From positions 62,001-126,000 of the forward strand of contig JAIYBC010000063.1 in NCBI GenBank assembly GCA_027488845.1: a DNA stretch of 64,000 bases. The letters are read 5' to 3'. A model generated the notes under the pieces. The model was not told where the DNA came from and did no database searches. It saw only the letters and a program-made list of their open reading frames with translations. Positions within the stretch are counted from its first letter, which is position 1. Every line of letters begins with the position of its first letter. Positions 1 to 9,049 of the stretch are shown here, piece by piece. Origin of the DNA: Verrucomicrobiales bacterium. GTDB taxonomy: Bacteria; Verrucomicrobiota; Verrucomicrobiia; Limisphaerales; UBA9464. The position numbers and the translations under genes were made by a program.

Positions 1-473
1 TACTTCTTCACGAGGTAGGGAAACCACGCGGTGCCCGGGGTCAGTGCCAGGGTGCGGCCCTCGAGGTCGGGGAAGCCGCGGACCGCGGAACCCTCGTGGA
101 TGAGGATGCCCTGCGGGTCGTGCTGCATGGTGGCCCCGACGGCGACCATCGGGATGCCACGCTCGTTGGCGAGGATGACGTCGTCGGTGCTGCCCATGCC
201 GAAGTCGCCGGCCTTGGTGGCCACGCGTTGGATGGCGAAGGCGTTGGGGCCGCCGGGGACGATCTCGACGTCGAGGCCGGCCTCGCGGTACCAGCCCTTC
301 AGCAGGGCCTGGTAGAAGCCGCCGTGTTCCGGCTGTGGATACCAGTCGGTCATCAGTCGCACCTTCACCGGCTCCGCCGCGAACAACGGCAGCACCGTGC
401 AGAGGAACGCGAGCAGGACCCGGGGTATCCGGACGGCCGGGAACGGATTCGTGATCGGGGTTCGCGTGGGCAT
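1..473 (-). CDS. THI5/NMT1-like ABC transporter substrate-binding protein (partial, runs off the left edge)
   Basis: Reverse-strand frame from ATG at 473 reads MPTRTPITNPFPAVRI..VKVRLMTDWYPQPEHGGFYQALLKGWYREAGLDVEIVPGGPNAFAIQ..ATMQHDPQGILIHEGSAVRGFPDLEGRTLAL; typical SsuA/THI5 family with N-terminal signal sequence. Confidence 0.8.
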   Translation of the reverse strand, partial: MPTRTPITNPFPAVRIPRVLLAFLCTVLPLFAAEPVKVRLMTDWYPQPEHGGFYQALLKGWYREAGLDVEIVPGGPNAFAIQRVATKAGDFGMGSTDDVILANERGIPMVAVGATMQHDPQGILIHEGSAVRGFPDLEGRTLALTPGTAWFPYLVKK

Positions 474-484
474 GGGAGGCGGGT

Positions 485-1882
485 TCACTTGGCGCGACGG
501 AGCCGGTCGTGGAACCGACGGGCCGTGCGGCGGTGTCTTTCGAGGAGCTTCGGCAGCTCGACCCCGGTCGGCTGGCCGTCCCGGACGCGGACCTTCCCGT
601 GGACGAGCACGGTCTCGGCGTTGCGCGGATGGCAGAGCACGAGCCCGTGGACGACGTCGTCGGCACCGTTGCTGAAGAGGTCCTCGGCCGGGAAGACGGC
701 GAGGTCCGCGCACTTGCCGGGCTCGAGCGAACCGAGGTCGGCGGACCGGCCGAGGTTGCGGGCCCCCTCGAGCGTGGCCATCTCGAGAGCCTGTTCCGGG
801 GTCATCGCCCCGGCGCCGTGGACGACGCGGGTGAGCAGGAGCGCGAGCCGGGCCTCGTTGAGCATGTGGCCCGAGTCGTTCGAGGCCGAGCCGTCGACGC
901 CGAGGCTGACGGGACTGCCGCCGCTGCGGAGGTCGTTGACGCGGCAGACGCCCGACCCGAGGCGCATGTTGGAGCAGGGGCAGTGGGCGATGCCGGTGCG
1001 GGTGCGGGTGAGGTGGCCGACCTCGCGGTCGTTGAAGTGGATGCCGTGGGCGAGCCAGACGTCGTCGCCTTCCCAGCCGAGCTTCGACATGTAGGCGAAC
1101 GGCCGGGCGCCGAGCATCTTCAGGGCATCGGCGTTCTCGGGGATCGTCTCGCCGCAGTGGGTGTGGAGGCGGACCTTGAGCGAGCGGGCGAGGCGGGCGG
1201 TCTCGCGGTAGAGGTCGCCGGAGCAGCCGAACACGGTGCAGGGCGCGAAGGCGACGTGGGACATGGCGCCGGGACCGGACCGGTGGTACGCGTCGAACAG
1301 GCGCTGGCAGTCGGCGAGGATGGTGTCGGTGTCCTGGCAGGACCATTCCGGCATGATGTCGCTCGGGATGTTCACCGAGCCGCGGCAGCCGACGTAGCGG
1401 ATCCCGAGCGCCGCCGCCGCCTCGAATCCGGCGTCGAGCATCCGGTCGGAGCCGTCCCGCGGGAAGAGGTAGTGGTGGTCGCTGGTCATCGTGCACCCGC
1501 TGAGGAGGAGCTCGGCGCAGGCGACCTGGGTGGCGACGTCGAGGTCGTCGGGCGTGAAGTTCCGCCAGAGCGGCATGTGGCCGGCGAGCCAGGGCAGCAG
1601 CGGGAGGTTCGAGACCGGGCCGAACGCGCGGGCCAGGTTCTGGAACATGTGGTGGTGGGTGTTGATCATGCCCGGCAGCACGATGCCGCCGCGGGCGTCC
1701 ACCAACTCGACCTCCGAACCGGCACCCCGGATCCGCGGCGCCGCACCGGTGCCCAACGACCGGATGAAACCGTCCTCCGCCAGCAACCACGCCCCCCGCA
1801 GGACGCGTCGGTCCGCGTCCATCGTCACCAGGTGGCCGATGTTGCGGACCAGCGTCTTCGTCTTGGGTGCGGCTTGGGGCAT
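485..1882 (-). CDS. Amidohydrolase, 8-oxoguanine deaminase / hydroxyatrazine aminohydrolase-like family
   Basis: Contained in ORF 485..2098; likely start MPQAAPKTKT at 1882. Motifs NTHHHMFQNLARAF, LHTHCGET, WLAHGIHFND, GVDGSASNDSGHM. Confidence 0.85.
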   Translation of the reverse strand: MPQAAPKTKTLVRNIGHLVTMDADRRVLRGAWLLAEDGFIRSLGTGAAPRIRGAGSEVELVDARGGIVLPGMINTHHHMFQNLARAFGPVSNLPLLPWLAGHMPLWRNFTPDDLDVATQVACAELLLSGCTMTSDHHYLFPRDGSDRMLDAGFEAAAALGIRYVGCRGSVNIPSDIMPEWSCQDTDTILADCQRLFDAYHRSGPGAMSHVAFAPCTVFGCSGDLYRETARLARSLKVRLHTHCGETIPENADALKMLGARPFAYMSKLGWEGDDVWLAHGIHFNDREVGHLTRTRTGIAHCPCSNMRLGSGVCRVNDLRSGGSPVSLGVDGSASNDSGHMLNEARLALLLTRVVHGAGAMTPEQALEMATLEGARNLGRSADLGSLEPGKCADLAVFPAEDLFSNGADDVVHGLVLCHPRNAETVLVHGKVRVRDGQPTGVELPKLLERHRRTARRFHDRLRRAK

Positions 1883-1929
1883 GTCGGAAGTTCCTCCGCC
1901 CCGGATGCGGGGCAACCGGGGACGACGTC

Positions 1930-3081
1930 CTAGGGTGTCCCGCCCCGTTCGACCGGGGCGTTCGTCCAGAACGGCGCGGGCAAGGTCGGATCCAGCTTCA
2001 GGGCGGCCGGGGTGAAGGCGTCGGTGACGACGGAAGCGACCGGGACCGGAGTGCGGACGACGCCGAGGTCGAGCAGGATGCGGCCGAGCTCCTCCCATCG
2101 GCGGAGATCGACGGCGCCCATCGATTCGCCGCGGGCGGCGTCGCCTTCCACGAGGCGCAGCTCCCGCATCTTGACGTAGCTGAACCGCATTCCGCCGGCG
2201 TCCATGGTGGGCGAGATCGAGCGGATGTGGGCGTGGATGGGTTCGGGATCCCTGAAGTAGGATTGCCAGCCGAGGTAGGCGCCGCGGCTGAACTTGGCGA
2301 CGAGTTCGGGGTGCTTCTCGACGAGCTGGCGGTTGGCGATGATCACGCGGTAGGGGTCGAAGCCGGACTCGCTGATCTGGAGAACCCGCGAGGCGACGCC
2401 CTCGCGCAGGGCGTAGTAGGGCTCGCTGGTCGGGTAGGCCTGCATGATCCAGTCGGGGTCCTTCACGAAGTTGGCCACGTTGCCCGTGATCGGACGAACG
2501 CGGATCTTCTTCAGGCCGTATTTCTTCTGGAGGAACTGCAGCCAGGTGCCGCCGATCTGCATCGCGAGATCGCGGTCCTCGAGGTCGGCGAAGGAACGGA
2601 CGGGGGAATCCGCGCGGACCATCACGCCCTGCGGGTCGTGCTGGAAATAGGAGTTCACCGCGACGATGGGCAGGCCGCGGTCGACGGCCACGAACACGGC
2701 GTCGCCGCGGACGATGCCGAGGCCGTACGGATCGAGGGCGACCCGCTTCTCGATCTCGGAGTTGGGGCCGCCGATGAGGACGTTCACCTTCACGCCCTCG
2801 GCATCCCAGATCCCGCGTTGCTGGGCGGCGTAGTAGCCGCCGTGCTCCGGTTCGGGTACCCAGTCGTGGATGAAGTTGAGCGGTTCGGACCGGGCCTTGG
2901 CGTCCGCCCTATCGGCGGCGGGGCCGGCGGAGGAATCGCGGCCGCATCCGCCGAGGAGCCAGAAGACGAGGACCGCGGCCACGGCCACCAGCAGCCGGGC
3001 GGACCAGCGGAGGGCCTCCGCCAGCCTGGCCTGGACCACGGACGAATTCTGCAGCTCGAAGTCGGTCTCGGGACGGTTCAT
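1930..3081 (-). CDS. THI5/NMT1-like ABC transporter substrate-binding lipoprotein
   Basis: ORF 383 aa; N-terminal hydrophobic segment with lipobox-like LLGGC; LNFIHDWVPEPEHGGYYAAQQRGIWDAEGVKVNVLIGGPNSEIEKRVALDPYGLGIVRGD; QHDPQGVMVRADSPVRSFADLEDRD. Confidence 0.85.
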   Translation of the reverse strand: MNRPETDFELQNSSVVQARLAEALRWSARLLVAVAAVLVFWLLGGCGRDSSAGPAADRADAKARSEPLNFIHDWVPEPEHGGYYAAQQRGIWDAEGVKVNVLIGGPNSEIEKRVALDPYGLGIVRGDAVFVAVDRGLPIVAVNSYFQHDPQGVMVRADSPVRSFADLEDRDLAMQIGGTWLQFLQKKYGLKKIRVRPITGNVANFVKDPDWIMQAYPTSEPYYALREGVASRVLQISESGFDPYRVIIANRQLVEKHPELVAKFSRGAYLGWQSYFRDPEPIHAHIRSISPTMDAGGMRFSYVKMRELRLVEGDAARGESMGAVDLRRWEELGRILLDLGVVRTPVPVASVVTDAFTPAALKLDPTLPAPFWTNAPVERGGTP

Positions 3082-3245
3082 GGAGTCGGACTTGGCCGGA
3101 TGCGATCAGATGGGCCCCACGCCAAGGCGCAAAGACGCCAAAGCGGGATTGGAAACCGCCGATTCTCCTCGGTTGCAGCGCGGCCTGGCGGCTTGGCGTG
3201 CGGGTCCGGTCTGCATGGATCGGATGTGGTTCGGTACGGGAAAAG

Positions 3246-3282
3246 GGGGCTTCCGACCGCACACACAACAGCCGGAAGCCCC
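3246..3282 (-). terminator. Intrinsic terminator downstream of the TonB-dependent receptor gene
   Basis: Perfect 10-bp inverted repeat GGGGCTTCCG(3246-3255)/CGGAAGCCCC(3273-3282); on the minus strand the stem is followed by C-TTTT; starts about 20 nt past the stop of the 3303..5732 CDS. Confidence 0.7.
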
Positions 3283-3302
3283 ACGCACTGGAGGAGGATG
3301 GA

Positions 3303-5732
3303 TCAGAACTTGTAGCGGATCTGTCCGCTGATGCGGAAGGGCTGCTCGGGGAAGATCACGTCGTTGCCGGCGAAACCGGGGTCGATGGACGTCCAGTTCC
3401 GCTCGTCGGTGATGTTGAAGAAGTTGATCTGCACGTCCCACTTCGGCTGCTTGTAGAAGACGAAGGCGTTGATGACGTACTGGGCGGGGATGGTCAGCGT
3501 GCCGTTCTGGTTCTGCCACTGCTCACCGGTGACCTGCGGGCCGACGCTGGCGCCGAAGCCGCTGTCGAACTGGTAGGTCAGGTAGGCGTTGAAGAGCACG
3601 CGGGGAACCGAGGCGGCGCGGGTCTTGCCGAGCACCGGGGCGTAGGAGTAGTTCGGGCTTCCGCGGCCGGTGCCGGACTGGCCGTCCACGATGAAGCCGA
3701 CCGGGAAGCCGTCGAGGTAGTTGCCGGTCTGCTGGCCGGGGCGGGAGTCGGCGGTGGCGTCCTGGTAGGTGAAGTTGGCGCTCGCGTTGAAGTTGCGGTC
3801 CGGCTGGTAGAACGCCTCCAGCTCGACGCCCTTGGTCTCGATGCCGATCGGGTCGCCGACCAGCTGCGGGGCCACGCGGGTCTGGTTGAAGAGGGAGGCG
3901 CCGACGAAGACCTTGTTGTCGAGCAGGCTCGCCTTGGATCCGAACTCGATCAGCTCGCTCTCGGTGGAGAGGGAACGTTCGAGGCCGGCCTTGGTGTTGC
4001 TGGTGCCGTCCACGCCGCCGAAGTTCGCGCTGCCCTGGATCGCGTTGACCAGGTTGTAGGTCGCGTAGCTCGTCAGCGTCGGCGTCCACTTGTAGATGCC
4101 GCTGATGAAGACCGAGGTGTTGAAGACGTCGGTCGAGACGTTGTAGCGGTTGCCGACCGGGAACCCGACGGCCTCCGGGCTGCGGGCGGAGGCGCTGATG
4201 TAGTCGCCGCGGCCGCCGGCGATGATGGAGAACCTGTCATGCAGCTTCATGTCCCACTGCGTGAAGAAGGCTCCCTGGCGGATCTCGGAGTTCTGGTCGC
4301 CGTTGCCGAAGAAGTAGTTCGAGCCGTAGCCGGGGGCGCCGGGGACGAGGACCGTGCTGCCGCCGTAGGTGGTGATGGCCGGGTTGACGGGCAACCGGAA
4401 GGAGGTGGCCGGCTGGGTGACGTCGTAGAGGAAGAACGGCTCGATCGAGAAGTCCTGGTAGGAGACGAGCGAGGCGTAGCGGAGGTCGACGCCGCTGATG
4501 GTCTTGATGGGCAGCTCGAAGCTCCCGAGCTTGGGCGCGATCTCGTAGTGGAGCTCGGTGCGGTCGTTGACCATCCAGTTCTCCGGCACGTACTCGGTGT
4601 AGCCGTAGCCGGAGGCCTTGCGTGACTCCTGGGTCTCGCCGTAGGCGCGGTTGACCACCTTGCCGAAGTCGTTGATCAGGTAGGTCGAGATCAGCTGCGA
4701 GGAGAACTTCTTCGCGGCGGCGCTGTCGCCGGGGGCGTTGATCGTCTGCCAGGGGTAGACGTGGACGCGCGAGGCGAGGTTCGTGTTGAGCAGCGCGAAG
4801 TTCGCGTTGAGGCCGAAGGCGCCGATGGAGGTCAGCGGATCGCCGAACGCGTTGTTCGGGAGCACCGGGCCGGCGATGTAGAGCCAGTCGTCGATCAGCT
4901 CCTGGGTGACGCGGTTGATGCCGATGACCTCGTTGAACCGGGAGGTGAAGAACTGCGCGTTCCAGTCGAAGGTGAGCTTCTCGTTCGGGCGGAAGGTCAG
5001 GGCGCCGAAGATGTCCTGGGTGTTGTCCTTGACGTTCTGGTAGTAGCCCTCGGCCTCACGTCCGAGGTAGCTGACGCGCCAGGCGAGCTTCTCGTTGATC
5101 GGCCCGCCGTAGTCCAGGATCCACTCCGGGTTGAAGTAGCTCTGGCCGCCCGGGACGTAGCTGCCCCATCGGGTGATCAGCTCGCCGTGGTTGGCGTCGA
5201 AGTAGGGGAGCTTGGTGACGAAGTTGACGTAGCCGCCCGGGCCGTTGCCCTGGGGACCGTACACCGCGGAACCCGGGCCCTTGACGATGTCCATCGCCTC
5301 GACGCCGTTGAAGCTCGCGAGCACCGAGTTGCGGCTGTAGATGGTCCGCTGGCCGTTCTGGTAGATCTCGGAGAGGTCGCCGCGGATGACGGGGACGTTC
5401 GCGAGTCCGTAGCGGGACGGCGTGTAGACGCCGGGCGAGTACTGGTTGAAGTCCGTGGCGCGGGAGATGGCGCGGGCCTCCATCTGGGCCTTCGTCACCA
5501 GGGACACCGACCGCGGGGTCTCGAGGATGCTCCGGTCGTCGCCCATCACCGACTCCACGGGGCGGGCGGTCGGGAGGACCGTCTCCTCCAGGGGCAGGCC
5601 CTCGACAACCACCTTGTCGAGCACGTTGGTCGATCCGGGAGTGGCCTCCTGCGCCTGTGCGGCCAGGAACGGGACGAGGGCGAGGGTGGCGACGCCACCG
5701 ATACGGCCCGGAAGCCAGAAACGAGGTTTCAT
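3303..5732 (-). CDS. TonB-dependent outer-membrane receptor
   Basis: 809 aa; signal peptide; plug domain (ETPRSVSLVTKAQMEARAI..VPVIRGDLSEIYQNGQR..VEAMDIVKGPGSAVYGPQGNGPGGYVNFVTK); C-terminal beta-strand ending ..FRISGQIRYKF. Confidence 0.92.
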   Translation of the reverse strand: MKPRFWLPGRIGGVATLALVPFLAAQAQEATPGSTNVLDKVVVEGLPLEETVLPTARPVESVMGDDRSILETPRSVSLVTKAQMEARAISRATDFNQYSPGVYTPSRYGLANVPVIRGDLSEIYQNGQRTIYSRNSVLASFNGVEAMDIVKGPGSAVYGPQGNGPGGYVNFVTKLPYFDANHGELITRWGSYVPGGQSYFNPEWILDYGGPINEKLAWRVSYLGREAEGYYQNVKDNTQDIFGALTFRPNEKLTFDWNAQFFTSRFNEVIGINRVTQELIDDWLYIAGPVLPNNAFGDPLTSIGAFGLNANFALLNTNLASRVHVYPWQTINAPGDSAAAKKFSSQLISTYLINDFGKVVNRAYGETQESRKASGYGYTEYVPENWMVNDRTELHYEIAPKLGSFELPIKTISGVDLRYASLVSYQDFSIEPFFLYDVTQPATSFRLPVNPAITTYGGSTVLVPGAPGYGSNYFFGNGDQNSEIRQGAFFTQWDMKLHDRFSIIAGGRGDYISASARSPEAVGFPVGNRYNVSTDVFNTSVFISGIYKWTPTLTSYATYNLVNAIQGSANFGGVDGTSNTKAGLERSLSTESELIEFGSKASLLDNKVFVGASLFNQTRVAPQLVGDPIGIETKGVELEAFYQPDRNFNASANFTYQDATADSRPGQQTGNYLDGFPVGFIVDGQSGTGRGSPNYSYAPVLGKTRAASVPRVLFNAYLTYQFDSGFGASVGPQVTGEQWQNQNGTLTIPAQYVINAFVFYKQPKWDVQINFFNITDERNWTSIDPGFAGNDVIFPEQPFRISGQIRYKF

Positions 5733-6068
5733 CAGTTCGGACGGATTAGTTGGGTTGTTTGAGTGCGACGGGGGTCAGACGCCGCGATGCCCCCAAGGCA
5801 TCCGGCGTGCCAAACCTCCCCCGGATCCTACGGCAGTTCCAGCGCCCTACTGAAGGCCGTTTCTTTCCACCTTCACCCCACCAAGTTCCCGCGAGGGCGC
5901 CGGCTGCCCATTTTCCTCGGCTTCAGCGCAGAATCGGGAGGACGGCCCCTCTCGGCACGACGTGGTTCTGATGAGTCGGATTGCTGGATGGACAGGGGAT
6001 GCAGGCAGGAGATTCAGCGTCGGCTCGGCGCTGGGGCGGTGAGGGGCGTCCAGGGGTGGGTGGCGGTA

Positions 6069-6100
6069 TTTGGCCATGCTGGGCACGCATGTGTGCCAAA
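6069..6100. promoter_or_regulatory. Imperfect palindrome / hairpin in the divergent intergenic region
   Basis: TTTGGC-CATGC-(tgggcac)-GCATG-(tgt)-GCCAAA, 11 paired positions with a 3-nt bulge, 84 nt upstream of the deaminase ATG. Confidence 0.35.
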
Positions 6101-6183
6101 CCACCGGGTGTCCATGATCCAGAAGCGACAGGAGGTCGGCGGTCCAAGGGCATTCGGAAGGGGATTGGGCCGATGACGGGGCC

Positions 6184-6771
6184 ATGGAACATCCTCTGCT
6201 TTCGGCTCCCAGGATGGCCCAGACCCCGAAACGCCCGACTCCCGAGGATGAGGTGTTCATGAAGTCGCTGGCCGACTTCGCGCACCGCGAGTTGGCGACG
6301 GATCGGCGTTCGCCGTTCGCATCGGACGTGGTGGAGACGTCGACCGGGAAGCTCGTGATGCGTCGGCTGAACGGCGTGCGGATCGAGAACGACCCGTCGA
6401 GCCACGCCGAGGTGCGGGTGATGCGTGCCGCCTGCAAGAAGCTCAAGACCACCAGCCTCAAGGGCCACACGCTGTACACCACCTGCGAGCCGTGTCCGAT
6501 GTGCATGGCCATGGCCCTGTGGGCCGGGATCGACCGGGTCGTGTTCGGATCGACCATCTCGGACGCCTCGCGCCACTGCGCCCAGATCTACGTTCCGGCC
6601 AAGACCCTGCAGCGGAAGTCCGACATGGACTGCGAGGTCGTGGGCCCGGTGCTCCGCAGGGAGTGCGTCGCCCTGTTCGAGGATCCGCGGATGCTTTCCG
6701 CGATGGCGCTTTGGAAGAAGTCCCGTGGCGGGAAACCGGCCAAGCCCGCGCGCCGCGCCTCCGGATCCTGA
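6184..6771 (+). CDS. Nucleoside/guanine deaminase-like protein (cytidine deaminase fold, TadA/GuaD family)
   Basis: HAEVRVMRAACKKL...TTCEPCPMCMAMALWAGIDRVVFGSTISDA, the zinc-binding HAE and PCxxC motifs. Confidence 0.88.
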   Translation: MEHPLLSAPRMAQTPKRPTPEDEVFMKSLADFAHRELATDRRSPFASDVVETSTGKLVMRRLNGVRIENDPSSHAEVRVMRAACKKLKTTSLKGHTLYTTCEPCPMCMAMALWAGIDRVVFGSTISDASRHCAQIYVPAKTLQRKSDMDCEVVGPVLRRECVALFEDPRMLSAMALWKKSRGGKPAKPARRASGS

Positions 6772-6794
6772 CACGCCGTCCGCCCCTTTCGTCC

Positions 6795-8180
6795 ATGACC
6801 AACGCCGACCTCGTCGCACTCGCGGAGCTCCTGCCCGCCGAACGGATCGTCACCGCCCCCGCGCAGCTCGAGACCCTGAGCCGCGACTTCTACTGGTACT
6901 CGCCCATCCTGAAACGGGACCTCTCGGACCGCCGGGCCGAAGTGGTCGTGCAGGCGCGGGACGTGGAGGACGTGAAGGCGATCATCCGGTTCGCCTTCGG
7001 CCGCCGCATCCCCCTCACCCTGCGCGGGGCCGGCACGGGGAACTACGGGCAATGCATCCCGACCCATGGCGGCATCGTGCTGGACCTGGCGGCGTTGGAC
7101 CGGATCCACGGCATCTCGCCGGACGGCGTCGCGGTCTGCGACCCGGCGGCCCGGCTGGCCTCGATCGAGAACGCCGCGCGCCAGGTCGGCTGGGAGCTGC
7201 GCTGCTATCCGAGCACGTTCGTGAAGGCCGGCGTCGCCGGCTTCTGCGCGGGCGGTTCCGGCGGCATCGGCAGCATCACCTGGGGCGGCCTGCGCGAGAA
7301 CGGGACGGTCCATGCGCTCACCATCCTCACCATGGAGGCGGAGCCCCGTGAGATCCGCCTCGCGGGACCCGACATCTTCCGGATCCTCCACGCCTGGGGC
7401 ACCAACGGGGTGATCGTGCAGGTGGAGCTGCGCCTGGCGCCGCGGACCAACTGGGCCCAGCTGGCGGTGGCGCATCCGGAGTTCCCGGCCTCGTTCGACT
7501 TCGTCGAGGCGATCGCCAAGAACGACTCCTTCAAGAAGCGCCTCACCTCGTGCTTCGAATGGCCGCTGCCGTCCCATTTCACCCCGCTGCAGAAGTGGGT
7601 TCCGAAGGGCCGTGCGCTGGCCTTCTTCGAGGTGGCGGACGACCAGCTCCAACGGCTGGCCGACGCCGCGAAGAACGGGGGCGGCGAGGTCTGCTTCGTG
7701 GCCCCCTACACGGAACCGCGTCGCGGGACCCTGCTGAGCGACTACACGTGGAACCACACGACGCTGTGGGCGTTGAAGGGGGATCCCTCCCTGACCTACC
7801 TCCAGTGCGGCTTCTCCGCCACCGAGGCCCGCAGCCAGATCCGTCGGCTCAAGGCGCGGTTCGGCGACGACTTCCTGATGCACGTCGAGTTCGTCCGGTG
7901 GGACAACGTGGTCACCCCCGGCTCCATCCCGGTCATCCGGTACAGCACCGACGAGCGTCTCCGGGAGATGATCGCCTTCTGCGAGGGCATCGGCGTGAGC
8001 GTGGCCAACCCGCACGTGAACTTCCTCGAGGGTTCGGGCCGTTGGCGGCCGGACGACGCCAAGCTGGTGGCCAAGCAGGAGTACGATCCCCGCGGCCTGC
8101 TGAACCCGGGCAAGATGCGCGGGTTCGCCGCGAGCCTCGAGGGGGTGTCCGGCAACGCGCCGCTGGAAGCCGCCGCCTGA
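6795..8180 (+). CDS. FAD-binding (PCMH-type) oxidoreductase
   Basis: ATG at 6795; VVVQARDVEDVKAIIRFAFGRRIPLTLRGAGTGNYGQCIPTHGGIVLDLAALDRIHGIS; GVAGFCAGGSGGIGSITWGG; C-terminal RGLLNPGKM. Confidence 0.88.
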   Translation: MTNADLVALAELLPAERIVTAPAQLETLSRDFYWYSPILKRDLSDRRAEVVVQARDVEDVKAIIRFAFGRRIPLTLRGAGTGNYGQCIPTHGGIVLDLAALDRIHGISPDGVAVCDPAARLASIENAARQVGWELRCYPSTFVKAGVAGFCAGGSGGIGSITWGGLRENGTVHALTILTMEAEPREIRLAGPDIFRILHAWGTNGVIVQVELRLAPRTNWAQLAVAHPEFPASFDFVEAIAKNDSFKKRLTSCFEWPLPSHFTPLQKWVPKGRALAFFEVADDQLQRLADAAKNGGGEVCFVAPYTEPRRGTLLSDYTWNHTTLWALKGDPSLTYLQCGFSATEARSQIRRLKARFGDDFLMHVEFVRWDNVVTPGSIPVIRYSTDERLREMIAFCEGIGVSVANPHVNFLEGSGRWRPDDAKLVAKQEYDPRGLLNPGKMRGFAASLEGVSGNAPLEAAA

Positions 8181-8205
8181 CGAACCCGAACCGACCCACG
8201 AACCC

Positions 8206-8994
8206 GTGAAGACCTGGATCCCGCCGGAACGATTCCTCCCCTACCTGACCTGGAAGCAGGTGGACGCCCTGCCGCGGGACCGCACGCTGCTGGTGCTGCC
8301 GACGGCGGCGATCGAGCAGCACGGCCACCACCTGCCGCTCGCGACCGACACGCTGCTCAACAACCTGCTCCTGGGGCATGCGTTGAGGAAGGTGCCGGCG
8401 GACCTGCCGATCTACGCCTTGGCGCCCGTGTGCTACGGCAAGAGCAACGAGCACGTGGGCTTCCCGGGGACGCTGAGCGTGGGTCGGGACACCTTCGCCG
8501 CGGTGCTGAGGGACCTCGCGCGCAGCCTCGTGGCGGCGGGCTTCAGGCGGCTGGTCTTCTTCAACAGCCACGGCGGGAACCATTCCCTGCTCGACGTGAT
8601 GGCGCGTGATCTCCGCGACGAGTTCGGGATGCGGACGTTCTGCCTCTTCGGAGGAGGCGCGGCGAGCGGCCTCGACCCGCAGGAGGCCGCGTATGGCTTC
8701 CACGCCGGCGAGGTCGAGACGTCGCTGCTGCTCCACGCCACGCCCGAGCTGGTCCACACGGACCGGTACACGGTGAACTACATCGCCCGTCTCGGCGACC
8801 CGGGCGTGCTCAAGCCGGAGTTCGCCTCGGCCACCTTCTCCTGGCTCACCCGGGACATCGCGCCGAGCGGCGTGATGGGCGACCCCACGCCGTCCTCCGC
8901 GGAGAAGGGCGAACGGTGGTGCGACGAGATGAGCTCCCGCGTCGCCGCGGCGCTGCAGGAGATGTATGCCTTCCGCGAGATCCTCGAACGCTGA
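8206..8994 (+). CDS. Creatininase-family protein
   Basis: GTG start at 8206; TAAIEQHGHHLPLATDT, NEHVGFPGTLSVG, LVFFNSHGGNHSLLDVMARDLR are typical creatininase/MftE/ArfB-family metal-binding motifs. Confidence 0.9.
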   Translation: MKTWIPPERFLPYLTWKQVDALPRDRTLLVLPTAAIEQHGHHLPLATDTLLNNLLLGHALRKVPADLPIYALAPVCYGKSNEHVGFPGTLSVGRDTFAAVLRDLARSLVAAGFRRLVFFNSHGGNHSLLDVMARDLRDEFGMRTFCLFGGGAASGLDPQEAAYGFHAGEVETSLLLHATPELVHTDRYTVNYIARLGDPGVLKPEFASATFSWLTRDIAPSGVMGDPTPSSAEKGERWCDEMSSRVAAALQEMYAFREILER

Positions 8995-9049
8995 CCGACG
9001 GCGGTCCCGGACGACGGCGGTCCGCCGCCGTCCGCATTCCTCTCCCGGG

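Noticed and set aside
5733-6183. Possible TPP, purine or FMN riboswitch in the divergent gap, given the THI5-like proteins
   Set aside because: No recognisable conserved riboswitch cores by eye on either strand; only the short palindrome was kept. A covariance search would decide.
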